57,208 nt of DNA from Roseburia sp. (GCA_023665905.1 JAMPDA010000009.1:1-57208), one strand, 5' to 3'. Numbered from the stretch's first letter, positions 18,790 to 27,944 are shown. The notes: a model not told the origin generated them from the letters alone. Numbers and translations are program-made.

Positions 18790-20286
18790 ATGGAGCAAAC
18801 GTACGAGTATACGGAAGACGACGCCGAGGAAGGCGTCACCCTCAAGAAAGTAGGTCGTTTCTTCGCCAAGGGCTGGGTCACGATGGTTTTGAGCATCGTT
18901 GCGGCGCTGCTCTTAGCAACGGCGATAGCGCTTCCCATCAAGTACTTCTATAAGTCCGAGCCTGTAGGCACGGTGCGCGTCGAGTACGTGTATTCGGGCG
19001 TCGAAAAGGGCGAAACTCCGGACGGCGGCAGGCTTGATGCTACGGAGATCATCACGCCCAACGTCCTCGGCAATGCGGTCGCGGCAGCAGAGCTCGAGTC
19101 CAAAATAACGGATATCTCGGCGCTTCATGCGCGCATGCGTGTGGATAGCGTGGAGAGCAAGGAGCGGCTCGAACTTATAACTGCCGCCGCAAACGGCGAT
19201 TCTTCCGCAAAGACCAAGCTTTTGGATCCGTACTATCCCACTCAGTTCGAGGTGGTAATTTCCAACCCGAAAAAGCTCGGGCTTTCGGACAGCGAAACCA
19301 AGACGTTGCTCGATAAAGTGGTGACGTGCTACATGGACGAGTTCCTGTCCAAGTACACGACTATAAATCCGCTCAACGAAACGTTCAACCTTTCCGACGA
19401 CACTCTTTCCGAGTTCGTGGACGCGTACGACTCGTACTACAAAACCGTCAAATCGGCGAGCACTTACGTCAAGAGTTTGGGCAACAATTCGCAGTCGCAG
19501 GAATATAAGATCAAGTTCGCGCGCCTCGACAGCGATCTCGACGCGTTCATGCTCACGCTCAATCAGTTCAGCGCGTATGTCGTAAACAACAACATATGGC
19601 GCGACAAGCTTTCGGCGCGCTCGGCGGTCAACGAGAACATAGCGCGGTTGACGTATCTTTCCGCCAATCTCAAGCAAAATATAGAAGGGCTTACAAATCA
19701 GCTCGCGGCGTACAAGCCCACGGAGTCGGTAGTTACGACGCCTGCGACGGGCGGTCAGACCAACACCGAAAAATACAGCGACAAATATCACGAACTGCAA
19801 GAACAGCTCGCGCTCAAAAACGACGAGCTGTACGAGATCGAAAACGATCTCAAATCTTACGAAAACCGCCTCGCCAAGATCGTCGGCGACGACGCCACGG
19901 CGGATAATCTCAAAAGCTCCGCCGATACGCGTCTCAAGGCAATAGAAGCAAAAGCGACGGCGCTCATGGCGGAGGTAAACGCCACTGTCGTCGAGTATTA
20001 CGATACGACTTTCATAAACGGATCGGTGCGCCGCGTTCAGCCGCCCGAAGTGGGATACAAAACGATGCAGTTCTCGATCGTCATGGTGTATCTCGTCGCC
20101 GTTATCGCGGGCTTTATCGTCGGTTGCATAATAACGGGAGTGCTGCTCGGCAAATCGGCTAAAAAGGCGGCGAAGGCGCAGTCCGAGGCAAAAGACGGCG
20201 CAAATGCCGCGGTTGCCGAGGACTCGAATGTCGAGAACGCGGAAGCCGATAACACGAAAGAAGATAAAACGGGAAAAAATAAGTAA
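18790..20286 (+). CDS. Wzz/chain-length-determinant-like membrane protein
   Basis: This 498-residue protein has the layout of polysaccharide co-polymerases: an N-terminal membrane segment (about residues 27-50), a large external part with long coiled-coil helices (about residues 250-390), and a second membrane segment near residues 430-455 followed by a charged cytoplasmic tail. No tyrosine kinase domain is present. The ATG at 18790 has GAGGAG eight bases upstream; the frame extends further but without support. The assignment is by architecture, and no glycosyltransferase or Wzx/Wzy genes are nearby, so its role in surface polysaccharide is inference. Confidence 0.7.
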   Translation: MEQTYEYTEDDAEEGVTLKKVGRFFAKGWVTMVLSIVAALLLATAIALPIKYFYKSEPVGTVRVEYVYSGVEKGETPDGGRLDATEIITPNVLGNAVAAAELESKITDISALHARMRVDSVESKERLELITAAANGDSSAKTKLLDPYYPTQFEVVISNPKKLGLSDSETKTLLDKVVTCYMDEFLSKYTTINPLNETFNLSDDTLSEFVDAYDSYYKTVKSASTYVKSLGNNSQSQEYKIKFARLDSDLDAFMLTLNQFSAYVVNNNIWRDKLSARSAVNENIARLTYLSANLKQNIEGLTNQLAAYKPTESVVTTPATGGQTNTEKYSDKYHELQEQLALKNDELYEIENDLKSYENRLAKIVGDDATADNLKSSADTRLKAIEAKATALMAEVNATVVEYYDTTFINGSVRRVQPPEVGYKTMQFSIVMVYLVAVIAGFIVGCIITGVLLGKSAKKAAKAQSEAKDGANAAVAEDSNVENAEADNTKEDKTGKNK

Positions 20287-20319
20287 ATTGCACGCCGCAA
20301 GGTCGGCAGGGAGAGCATT

Positions 20320-21864
20320 ATGTCAAGCACCTGGTTGAGATCCGCTGTGTTTTATCAGATATATCCCAATTCGTTCATGGACGCAAACGGCGACGGCTAC
20401 GGCGATTTTAAGGGCATAACGAGCAAGCTCGATCACATAAAGTCGCTCGGAGCCAACGCCATATGGCTCAATCCGCACTACGACTCCGCCTTTATGGACG
20501 GCGGTTACGACGTGCGCGATTACTTTAAGGTTTCGGAGCGTTTCGGCACGGAAGCCGATTTCGACGAGTTTATAAAGACTGCGCACGCCAAGGGCATAAA
20601 AGTCATACTCGATCTCGTTCCCGGGCATACGTCCGAGCAGAACGCCGATTTTTTGAAGAGCGCCGAGCCGACGCCCAACGACATGTACGACAGGTTTATA
20701 TGGACGGACGGCGAATGGGTGTTCCCTCAGGGCTTTAAAGCCATTTCCGGCAGGCATGACCGCAAGGGCAATTATATAGTCAATTTCTACTCCACTCAGC
20801 CGTCGCTCAATTACGGCTTCAACCGCATAGACGAGCCGTCCTGGCAGATGCCCAGCGATTCGGACGCCGCGAAAAAGACGCGCGAGTGGCTCAAGAGCGT
20901 CATGCGCTTTTGGCTGGACCGCGGTTGCGACGGCTTCCGCGTGGACATGGCGGACTCGCTCGTCAAAAACGACGGCGACCGCTGCGAAAAGCCGGCGACG
21001 AGCGCGATCTGGCGCGACATTCGCAACATGCTCGACAACGAGTATCCCGACACCGTCATCATTTCGGAATGGTCCGATCCGCAGGCGATACGCGCAGGCT
21101 TCCATGCCGACTTTATGCTCGATCATCACGGCAACGCGTATAACACGCTGGTGCGTGCCGAGGAAGAAAAAGACAGATACAGCTATTTCGACGAGGGCGG
21201 CAGAGGCGACGCCGCCGAGATAGCGCGCATGTTTTCGGAATGGCACGACGCCGTCAAAAACGACGGATATATAGCAATACTGAGCTGCAATCACGATACG
21301 CCGCGACTCGCCCCGCATTATTCGCCCGAAAAGCTCAAGCTCATATACGCAACTATGTACACTCTGCCCGGAGTGCCGTTCGTGTACTACGGCGACGAGA
21401 TAGGCATGAAGTATTTTAAAGACCTGCCGTCGGTGGAGTGCGGTTTCGGGCGCACCGGCTCGCGCACGCCTATGCAGTGGGATACGAGCAAGAACGCCGG
21501 TTTTTCCTCGGCAGACAAGACCTTTTTGCCTGCGGACATAGATAAGCAGATAAACGTCGCGGCACAGGAAAAAGACAAGAAATCGCTGCTCAACTTTATG
21601 CGCGCGTTCTTTGCCTTCCGCAAGTCGCGCAGCGAGTTTATCGGCTGCGATCTCGAGTTTGTGCACGCCAAGGGCGCGGAACCGCTCGCGTACAGGCGCG
21701 GCTCGCTGCTGTGCGTAGTCAATCCGCTCGGCGTAAAGCAGAACGTCCCGACGGTCGTTTCGGCAAAAGCGCCGGTGCTGTTCTCGGTGGGCAAGGAAGC
21801 CAAGCCGCGCAAGGAATATCTCGAAGTTCCGCCGCTGTCATTTACGGTGTTCGACCTTAAATAA
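20320..21864 (+). CDS. GH13 alpha-glucosidase / alpha-amylase family enzyme
   Basis: This is a cytoplasmic glycoside hydrolase of 514 residues, probably acting on alpha-1,4 or alpha-1,6 oligosaccharides. The catalytic triad is intact: nucleophile D209 in GFRVDMAD, acid/base E250 in IISEW and D326 in NHDTPR. The barrel start (FYQIYPNSF, DANGDGYGD) is family-typical. There is no signal peptide. AGGGAG precedes the ATG. It follows the Wzz-like gene by 33 bases and a terminator follows it, so the two probably share a transcript. The exact substrate is not determined. Confidence 0.93.
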   Translation: MSSTWLRSAVFYQIYPNSFMDANGDGYGDFKGITSKLDHIKSLGANAIWLNPHYDSAFMDGGYDVRDYFKVSERFGTEADFDEFIKTAHAKGIKVILDLVPGHTSEQNADFLKSAEPTPNDMYDRFIWTDGEWVFPQGFKAISGRHDRKGNYIVNFYSTQPSLNYGFNRIDEPSWQMPSDSDAAKKTREWLKSVMRFWLDRGCDGFRVDMADSLVKNDGDRCEKPATSAIWRDIRNMLDNEYPDTVIISEWSDPQAIRAGFHADFMLDHHGNAYNTLVRAEEEKDRYSYFDEGGRGDAAEIARMFSEWHDAVKNDGYIAILSCNHDTPRLAPHYSPEKLKLIYATMYTLPGVPFVYYGDEIGMKYFKDLPSVECGFGRTGSRTPMQWDTSKNAGFSSADKTFLPADIDKQINVAAQEKDKKSLLNFMRAFFAFRKSRSEFIGCDLEFVHAKGAEPLAYRRGSLLCVVNPLGVKQNVPTVVSAKAPVLFSVGKEAKPRKEYLEVPPLSFTVFDLK

Positions 21865-21869
21865 CACCG

Positions 21870-21895
21870 AGCCGTCCGATATGGGCGGCTTTTTT
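21870..21895 (+). terminator. terminator after the GH13 gene
   Basis: AGCCGTCC (21870-21877) pairs with GGGCGGCT (21883-21890), followed by TTTTT. Confidence 0.88.
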
Positions 21896-21921
21896 CGCCC
21901 TAAAACGCGCCCGTAAAAAAC

Positions 21922-21950
21922 TTGTGCTCGGCGCGATTTTATGATACAAT
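21922..21950 (+). promoter_or_regulatory. promoter of the M3 peptidase gene
   Basis: TTGTGC (21922-21927), 17-base spacer, TACAAT (21945-21950). Confidence 0.7.
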
Positions 21951-21979
21951 GGATATATAACAAAAAAAGGAGCAAAAGT

Positions 21980-23671
21980 ATGGCAGTCAAGATCAAAGAT
22001 TTTAAGTATGAACGCGCCGACATAGCTAAGGCGAGCGCCGTTTTGGACGACGCAATAGCGCGCGTAAAAAATGCGGACGGCGCAAAGGCGATCGCCGCCG
22101 TGCGCGACGAAACGAACGCGTTTTTCTCGAAATTTTACACCGTTGTCAATTTGGCGTATATCCGCCACTCGCTCGACGTCAACGACAAGTTCTATGCCGC
22201 CGAGCAGGATTATTACGACGAAGCGTTGCCGGCGCTTTCGGCAAAGAGCGTCGCGTTGGATAAAGCGATCGTCGAGTCGCCCTACTTCGAGGAGCTCGGC
22301 AAAATAATCAATCCGCTCATTACGGACAAGCTCCGCGCAAGTGTGCTCGTTATGGACGAGAAGATAGTGGAAGACTGCGTGGAGGAGAACAAGCTCGTCA
22401 CCGAGTACGACAAACTGCTCACCGGTCTTGCATATCCCTGGAAGGGTAAAACGGTAACGCTCAGCCAAATGCGCGGCTTTGCCAAAGACCCCGACCGCGC
22501 GGTGCGCAAAGCGGCGTTTACCGTCATAGGCGAAACGCTCGCCGCCGTTTCGGACAAGCTCGACGATATTTACGACCGCATGGTCAAAGTCAGAACGCGC
22601 ATGGCGAAGAAAATGGGCTTTGAAAACTACGTGCAAATGGGCGATCTGCGCATGGGACATATCGGCTACGGCAGAAAGGAGATCGCCGTTTTCCGTAATT
22701 CCGTGCTCAAAGACGTTGTGCCCACGCTCTCGCGGCTCAAAAAAGAGCTGGCGAAAAAGCTCGGCATTGACAAGATCCATATTTACGACAACGACAACTA
22801 CATCGACGGCGGAAACATCGACCCCGTCGGCACTTCGGAGGACCTCGTCGCCGCCGCGCAAAAGATGTACGACGGCATGTCGCCCGATATCGGTGCGTTC
22901 TTCAAAAAGATGTGCGACGCGGAGGCTATAGACTATGTTTCGCGCGACGGCAAGCAGAACGGCGGCTACGCCGAAATGCTTTTCGGCTTCGGCCAGCCGT
23001 TTATATTCGCCAACTTCAACGGCACCATGGACGACGTGGGCGTGCTGACGCACGAGCTCGGACACGCGTATGCGTTCGAGCGCGCCTATGCCAACAATAT
23101 AGACTACGATCTGTTCGTGGGCGGCATGGAAACGGCGGAAACACATTCCATGGGCATGGAAGCGCTGTGCAATCGTTTTAACGACATGTTCTACGGCGAC
23201 CGCGCCAAGGAAGCGACGTATCAGCAGATCTTCGACGCGCTCAACTTTTTGCCGTACGGCGTGATCGTCGATTACTTCCAAGAGCAGGTGTACTCCAACC
23301 CCGACATGACGCCGAAGGAGCGCAAGGCGCTGTGGCTCAAGCTCGAGGGCGAGTTCCGTCCTTATGTGGACATGTCGGACGTACCGTATATAAACAACGG
23401 CGGAAGATGGCAGTACCAGACGCACATCTATCAAAACCCGTTCTACTACATCGATTATTGCCTTTCGACGTGCTTGGCGTTGCAGTTCGGCGAGCTTGCG
23501 GAAACGGATTTTGCCGACGCGTTCAAACGCTATCTCGGGTTTGTGGAAGCGGGCGGAACAAAGCCTATCGACGTGCTCGCGCACGAAGCGGGACTTAAGA
23601 GCCCGTTCGACAAGGGCTCGCTCGGCGAAGTCTGCCTGCAAGTGGAAAAGCACCTCGGCAATATTCTGTAA
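21980..23671 (+). CDS. M3 family oligoendopeptidase (PepF-like)
   Basis: This zinc-dependent peptidase breaks down short peptides in the cytoplasm. The protein is 563 residues, with the M3 zinc motif H358-E-L-G-H362 in LTHELGHAYAFE and the downstream conserved glutamate in METAETHSMGMEAL. The chosen ATG at 21980 follows AAAAGGAGC at good spacing; 13 further codons upstream lie in the promoter-proximal leader and are not used. Family assignment is secure. A 27-codon open frame begins immediately after the stop. Confidence 0.94.
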   Translation: MAVKIKDFKYERADIAKASAVLDDAIARVKNADGAKAIAAVRDETNAFFSKFYTVVNLAYIRHSLDVNDKFYAAEQDYYDEALPALSAKSVALDKAIVESPYFEELGKIINPLITDKLRASVLVMDEKIVEDCVEENKLVTEYDKLLTGLAYPWKGKTVTLSQMRGFAKDPDRAVRKAAFTVIGETLAAVSDKLDDIYDRMVKVRTRMAKKMGFENYVQMGDLRMGHIGYGRKEIAVFRNSVLKDVVPTLSRLKKELAKKLGIDKIHIYDNDNYIDGGNIDPVGTSEDLVAAAQKMYDGMSPDIGAFFKKMCDAEAIDYVSRDGKQNGGYAEMLFGFGQPFIFANFNGTMDDVGVLTHELGHAYAFERAYANNIDYDLFVGGMETAETHSMGMEALCNRFNDMFYGDRAKEATYQQIFDALNFLPYGVIVDYFQEQVYSNPDMTPKERKALWLKLEGEFRPYVDMSDVPYINNGGRWQYQTHIYQNPFYYIDYCLSTCLALQFGELAETDFADAFKRYLGFVEAGGTKPIDVLAHEAGLKSPFDKGSLGEVCLQVEKHLGNIL

Positions 23672-23755
23672 ATGGTTTTCGGCGGAAAAGAACTCGAAGA
23701 TTACGTAGTCGAGGAAACGGAGAAAAACGGCATTTTTACGAGGATATTATGGTAA
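23672..23755 (+). CDS. possible 27-residue peptide between peptidase and MazG genes
   Basis: An ATG directly after the peptidase TAA opens 27 codons (start MVFGGKELEDY) and ends seven bases inside the mazG-like gene. Codon choice looks like that of its neighbours, and its position could couple translation of mazG to the peptidase gene. There is no ribosome binding site of its own and no homologue is recognised. Confidence 0.25.
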   Translation: MVFGGKELEDYVVEETEKNGIFTRILW

Positions 23756-24618
23756 GCATAAAGAAAGATATAACGGTGCTGAGCGGCGAGGCTTTTCTTC
23801 GCGCGCCCGTGACCGACACTTCGATAGATCTCGAAATATACGGCGCGTCCGAAGTCTTTTCGGCGGTCAAAAGCAAGCTTTTAAAGCTCTACGGCGGCGA
23901 CGTTTTGGTCGTAGCCGACGGGCGAAAGGCGACGCTTTCCGAGGTCGAGCGTTGCGACGTGATAGAGGTTTCCGCGCAGCCCGATTTTCGCAAAAACCGC
24001 TATAACGCCGCGGACGTATTGCGCGTTATCGACAGGCTGACGCGCGACGACGGCTGTCCTTGGGACAGAGTGCAGACGCACGACAGTATTCGCATCAATA
24101 TGATAGAAGAAGCGTACGAGGCGGTTGACGCGATCGACAAGCGCGACGTCGCGAACATGCGCGAGGAGTTCGGCGACGTGCTGTTGCAGTCGGTCTTGCA
24201 GTCGGATATATCCAGGCGGAGCGGAGAGTTCGACTTCGACGACGTTTGCGACGAGCTGTGCAAAAAGCTCATCGGCAGGCACACATTCATATTCGGCGGC
24301 GACAGCGCCGAAAACGCCGACGACGCGCTCACGCTGTGGGAAAAAGCCAAGGCGGTCGAAAAGAACTACGACAGCGTAAAGACACAGCTCGGCAAGCTGC
24401 CCGAAACTTTCCCGTCGCTCCTGTTGCTCCAAAAGATCCATAAAAAACTTAAAAAGTCGGGCGCGGCTTGCGACGACGAAAATACGCTCGCCGCGGCGGT
24501 CGGGGATAAAGATTACGCGCGCGCAATAGCCGCGTGCGTCGCGCTGTTGTCCGACGGCGGCGCGGACGCCGAGGCGGAGCTCAACAGCTTTGCCAAGAAG
24601 AAAATAGCCGATCTATGA
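23749..24618 (+). CDS. mazG: MazG-family NTP pyrophosphohydrolase with a truncated YabN-like N-terminus
   Basis: It should hydrolyse (deoxy)nucleoside triphosphates to monophosphates as house-cleaning. The protein is 289 residues. The MazG core starts near residue 86 with DGCPWDRVQTHDS, then the metal-binding EEAYE (120-124) and EEFGD (139-143). The first ~80 residues resemble only the last part and linker of the tetrapyrrole-methylase domain found in YabN-type fusions; the methylase core is absent. GAGGA precedes the ATG. It overlaps the next gene by four bases (ATGA). Confidence 0.88.
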   Translation: MVSIKKDITVLSGEAFLRAPVTDTSIDLEIYGASEVFSAVKSKLLKLYGGDVLVVADGRKATLSEVERCDVIEVSAQPDFRKNRYNAADVLRVIDRLTRDDGCPWDRVQTHDSIRINMIEEAYEAVDAIDKRDVANMREEFGDVLLQSVLQSDISRRSGEFDFDDVCDELCKKLIGRHTFIFGGDSAENADDALTLWEKAKAVEKNYDSVKTQLGKLPETFPSLLLLQKIHKKLKKSGAACDDENTLAAAVGDKDYARAIAACVALLSDGGADAEAELNSFAKKKIADL

Positions 24619-25544
24619 CGGATGCCGGCGGCGAAATAATCAAAATAGGCGCGCTCGATGTGGGCAGGGTATGGCTCGCGCCGATGGCAGGCTACACCGA
24701 TATAGCGTTCCGCGAGCTTTGCCGCGAGTGCGGCGCAGGGCTTACCGTCACCGAAATGGTGTCCGTGCGCGGACTTGTGCACGGCAGTGCGGCGACGGAA
24801 AAGCTGATGCGCACGGCAAAAAACGAGCGACCGTCGTGCATACAGGTGTTCGGCAGCGACCCTAACGATTTCGCGCGCGCGGCGGATATGCTCGATGGCG
24901 ACATCATAGACGTCAATATGGGTTGCCCGATGCCGAAGATAGTAAAAAACGGCGACGGCGCGGCGCTTTTAAAATCGCCGAAGCGCGCGGGGGAAATAGT
25001 GCGCGCGCTCAAAAACTCCACAGATAAGCCAATCACCGTAAAGACGCGGCTGGGCTACGCCGTCGGGGAGGACAGTGCGGAAGAGCTTATAGCCGCAGTA
25101 GCCGAAGCAGGCGCGACGGCGGTCACCGTGCACGGCAGATACGCCGAACAGCGGTACACAGGCAGAGCCGACTATGAAAAGGCGGAAAAGCTCGCTCGCG
25201 CTTCGCGCATACCGATAATACTAAACGGCGATATCGACGAAGATAATATCGACGGGCTTTTAAAGCCGCCGTTTGCCGCCGTCGCCGTAGGGCGCGCGGC
25301 GCTCGGCAACCCCGAGATATTTTCGCGGCGTCGGTGCGATCCGTTCGTTATGGCGCGGCGGCATGTGGAGTTGCTTTCTACGTACTTCGACGAGCGATAC
25401 ACGGTAAATCAGGCGCGGAAATTTTTTGTGCATTACTTTAAGGGCGCATCGGGCGGCAAGGCTATCCGCGCCGCCGTAAACGCCGCAAGCAGCGTAAAAG
25501 AAGTTCTGGACATTTTAGAGCTTGACAAACGCATGCAATATTGA
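24615..25544 (+). CDS. dus: tRNA-dihydrouridine synthase
   Basis: This flavoenzyme reduces uridines in tRNA D-loops. The protein is 309 residues. Recognisable are LAPMAGYTD at the start, the catalytic-cysteine motif VNMGCPMPKI, KTRLGY, VHGRYAEQRYTG and the FMN-phosphate site NGDI...AVGRAALGNPEIF. The ATG sits in an ATGA overlap with mazG. The frame stays open upstream inside mazG but this is not used. The DusB subgroup is likely from the sequence style. Confidence 0.95.
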   Translation: MTDAGGEIIKIGALDVGRVWLAPMAGYTDIAFRELCRECGAGLTVTEMVSVRGLVHGSAATEKLMRTAKNERPSCIQVFGSDPNDFARAADMLDGDIIDVNMGCPMPKIVKNGDGAALLKSPKRAGEIVRALKNSTDKPITVKTRLGYAVGEDSAEELIAAVAEAGATAVTVHGRYAEQRYTGRADYEKAEKLARASRIPIILNGDIDEDNIDGLLKPPFAAVAVGRAALGNPEIFSRRRCDPFVMARRHVELLSTYFDERYTVNQARKFFVHYFKGASGGKAIRAAVNAASSVKEVLDILELDKRMQY

Positions 25545-25550
25545 TAAACT
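25522..25550 (+). promoter_or_regulatory. promoter of the cyclophilin gene, inside the dus end
   Basis: TTGACA (25522-25527), 17-base spacer, TAAACT (25545-25550). The -35 box lies in the last codons of dus. Confidence 0.72.
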
Positions 25551-25579
25551 ACTCAAAATGATATCCCAAGGAGGCAATT

Positions 25580-26104
25580 ATGGAAATTACCGAAAAAATC
25601 AAGGCGAGAATGGAGTTTACGGACGGGAACGTGATAAATCTCGAACTGTATCCGCAGGTAGCGCCCATAACGGTCGCCAACTTCGTCGCGCTTTGCAAGG
25701 CGCATTTTTACGACGGGTTGTGCTTTCACCGCGTCATCGACGGGTTTATGATACAGGGCGGCGGCTTTGTGTTCGACGACCGAAAGGGTCTTATACAAAA
25801 GCAGGCGAACACGATAAAGGGCGAGTTCAAGAGCAACGGCGTAAACAATCCGTTGCGGCACGAAAAGGGCGTCATCTCTATGGCGCGCACCATGGTCAAA
25901 GACAGCGCGTCGTCGCAGTTCTTTATCTGCGTAGCCAATACGCCGCACTTGGACGGCGAGTATGCCGCTTTCGGGCGTTGCGCGGATGACGAGAGCATTA
26001 AGACCGCCGTCAAATACGGCAAGGCAAAGACGGGGAATTGGCAGATGTTCGCCGACGTACCGTTTACGCCAATCGTCATCAAGACTATCGAAATATCGGA
26101 GTAA
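25580..26104 (+). CDS. peptidyl-prolyl cis-trans isomerase, cyclophilin type
   Basis: It speeds proline isomerisation during protein folding; it is cytoplasmic, having no signal peptide. The 174-residue protein has the cyclophilin core: VANFVALC, FHRVIDGFMIQGG, GVISMAR and SSQFFICV with the PHLDGEYAAFG region. AAGGAGG is ideally spaced before the ATG. It has its own promoter inside the end of dus and a bidirectional terminator after it. Confidence 0.96.
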   Translation: MEITEKIKARMEFTDGNVINLELYPQVAPITVANFVALCKAHFYDGLCFHRVIDGFMIQGGGFVFDDRKGLIQKQANTIKGEFKSNGVNNPLRHEKGVISMARTMVKDSASSQFFICVANTPHLDGEYAAFGRCADDESIKTAVKYGKAKTGNWQMFADVPFTPIVIKTIEISE

Positions 26105-26117
26105 AATCGAAAAACAA

Positions 26118-26155
26118 AAAAATCCGCCGATTCTTAAAGCGACGGATTTTTTTTG
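26118..26155. terminator. bidirectional terminator
   Basis: AAATCCGCCG pairs with CGACGGATTT, with A runs before and T runs after. It separates the convergent cyclophilin and flavin-reductase genes. Confidence 0.85.
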
Positions 26156-26186
26156 TTGTATTTTTGTGTTCGTCACGCCGCCGAGT

Positions 26187-26681
26187 TTAACGCAATCTAT
26201 ATACGTCTGCGACCTCTCCCACAAAAAGCGTGTGCGCGCGTTCGGTGACGAACAGGTCATCCGTTTCCTTGTTTATCGCTTCGGGCGGGATAGCGGCGAC
26301 GACGTTGAACTCGACTATCAGTCCGCACTCGCCCAGAACGTACGCGTCTATGGTGCGCGCGCGCTTGGGGTGCAGGTTGAGCGTTTCGAACTTATTGCAT
26401 TTAAAGCCGGAAATGGAATCGCACAGCGATATTTCGGTGCGCATGTCGTGCGCCGGCACATTGAGCGCAAAGCTCTTTGTCTGCGTTATTATTCTGTACG
26501 AGTACTTGGAGCTCCTGACGGGCAGCATAAAGACGTTCCGTCCCCACAGCTTGCCTATCGTCCCCGTGTGCGTAACCATGATGTTGGGCGTTTCGCGTCC
26601 GCAGGTGACGAATACGCCCGTCGCGCCGATAGCGGCGATCACAGTCGATGTATCCTTATCCGACAGTATTTTCGCGCTCAT
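26187..26681 (-). CDS. flavin reductase-like (FMN-binding) protein
   Basis: This 164-residue protein of the flavin reductase/flavoredoxin family probably binds FMN. The segments VTCGRETPNIMVTHTG, FMLPVRSSKYSYRII and SFALNVPAHDM are typical of this split-barrel fold in anaerobes. The electron donor and target are unknown. The start at 26681 is the first ATG after the promoter; there is no ribosome binding site, and the -10 box ends six bases before the ATG, so a leaderless mRNA is predicted. Confidence 0.88.
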   Translation of the reverse strand: MSAKILSDKDTSTVIAAIGATGVFVTCGRETPNIMVTHTGTIGKLWGRNVFMLPVRSSKYSYRIITQTKSFALNVPAHDMRTEISLCDSISGFKCNKFETLNLHPKRARTIDAYVLGECGLIVEFNVVAAIPPEAINKETDDLFVTERAHTLFVGEVADVYRLR

Positions 26682-26687
26682 GCAGTA

Positions 26688-26716
26688 AGTATAGCACAGC
26701 GATATTTCGATTTCAA
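26688..26716 (-). promoter_or_regulatory. promoter directly abutting the flavin-reductase ATG
   Basis: On the minus strand: TTGAAA (26716-26711), 17-base spacer, TATACT (26693-26688), then six bases and ATG. The expected start site is the A of the ATG. Confidence 0.75.
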
Positions 26717-26781
26717 TATGTTTTGCAAAATTCGCGCCGCGCTTTTGCGATAGAACGTGCTGACCGACAGCCGTAAATTCG

Positions 26782-26810
26782 TTGACTATCTTTGCGATTT
26801 GGGATATAAT
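26782..26810 (+). promoter_or_regulatory. pfk promoter
   Basis: TTGACT (26782-26787), 17-base spacer, TATAAT (26805-26810). Confidence 0.78.
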
Positions 26811-26833
26811 TGTCGTAAACAACGGAGGCGTTT

Positions 26834-27898
26834 ATGAGGATAGGTATACTTACGTCGGGCGGCGATTGCCCGGGACTTAACGCGGTCATACGCGGTTTCG
26901 GCAAGTACGCTTTTGAGAACATCAAAAACGTTCAACTTTTTGGTATTGCCGACGGGTACGGCGGTCTTATACGCGGCGAGTGCAAGGAGATGAAAAAATC
27001 CGACTTTACGGGCATACTCACGCTCGGCGGAACGATACTCGGCACGAGCCGTCAGCCGTTCAAGCTGATGACGGTGGAAAACGAAAACAGCGTCACGCGG
27101 CTCGACATGATGAAGCAGAATTACAAAAAAATGGGTCTTGACTGCCTTTTGACGCTCGGCGGCGCAGGCACGCACAAGACGGCTGCGCTGCTGTCCGCCG
27201 AGGGCTGCAACGTTATCGGCTTGCCCAAGACGATAGACAACGATATTTGGGGAACGGACGTGACGTTCGGCTTCCACACCGCCGTGGACATTGCGACGGA
27301 GTGCATAGACAGGCTGCACACTACCGCGGCGAGCCACGGCAGGACAATGCTCGTGGAGATCATGGGCAACAAAGCCGGCTGGCTCACGCTGTATTCGGGT
27401 ATAGCCGGCGGCGCGGACGTGATACTCCTGCCCGAGATCCCGTTCTCGCCCGATAAAGTCGCAAAAGCTATAGAGCGTCGCGCGGACTCGGGCAAGGCGT
27501 TCAGTATCGTCGCGGTCGCCGAGGGCGCCATGACGACAGAAGAAAGCAAAATGAAAAAGAAAGAGCGCTACGAAAAGCGCGGCGGCGAAGTGACGGTGAC
27601 GTCTTGGCTCGCCAAATACATCGCCGAAAAGGCAAAAGTGGAAACGCGCGTAGTAGTGCCCGGGCACATTCAGCGCGGCGGCAGTCCGTCCGCATACGAC
27701 AGGGTGCTTTCGACGGGCTTCGGGAGCTTTGCCGGCAAGCTCGTAAAGGACGGCAAGTTCGGCGTTTCCGTCGCGCTCGTCAACAACAAGATAACATACA
27801 ACGCGCTCGCGGATATCGCGGGCAAAGCCAAGCTGGTGCCGCCGCGGTGTCAGGAAGTTTTGACGGCGGAGAGCATAGGCGTTTCGTTCGGCATATAA
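26834..27898 (+). CDS. pfkA: 6-phosphofructokinase
   Basis: It phosphorylates fructose-6-phosphate in glycolysis. The protein is 354 residues. ILTSGGDCPGLNAVIR opens the protein, the phosphate-donor loop is GGAGTHKTA (109-117), the catalytic PKTIDND is at 131-137 and MGNKAGW follows. The donor loop differs from the GGDGS of classical ATP enzymes and from the GGDD of pyrophosphate enzymes. It matches a clostridial subgroup (GGNGTHKT) with the Asn changed to Ala, so the phosphoryl donor (ATP or PPi) is uncertain. CGGAGG precedes the ATG. ppx-ppk follow in the same direction. Confidence 0.93.
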   Translation: MRIGILTSGGDCPGLNAVIRGFGKYAFENIKNVQLFGIADGYGGLIRGECKEMKKSDFTGILTLGGTILGTSRQPFKLMTVENENSVTRLDMMKQNYKKMGLDCLLTLGGAGTHKTAALLSAEGCNVIGLPKTIDNDIWGTDVTFGFHTAVDIATECIDRLHTTAASHGRTMLVEIMGNKAGWLTLYSGIAGGADVILLPEIPFSPDKVAKAIERRADSGKAFSIVAVAEGAMTTEESKMKKKERYEKRGGEVTVTSWLAKYIAEKAKVETRVVVPGHIQRGGSPSAYDRVLSTGFGSFAGKLVKDGKFGVSVALVNNKITYNALADIAGKAKLVPPRCQEVLTAESIGVSFGI

Positions 27899-27944
27899 GC
27901 GCGCGAAAAACGACAGACGATTTCGGTATAAAGAGGTAATTTGA

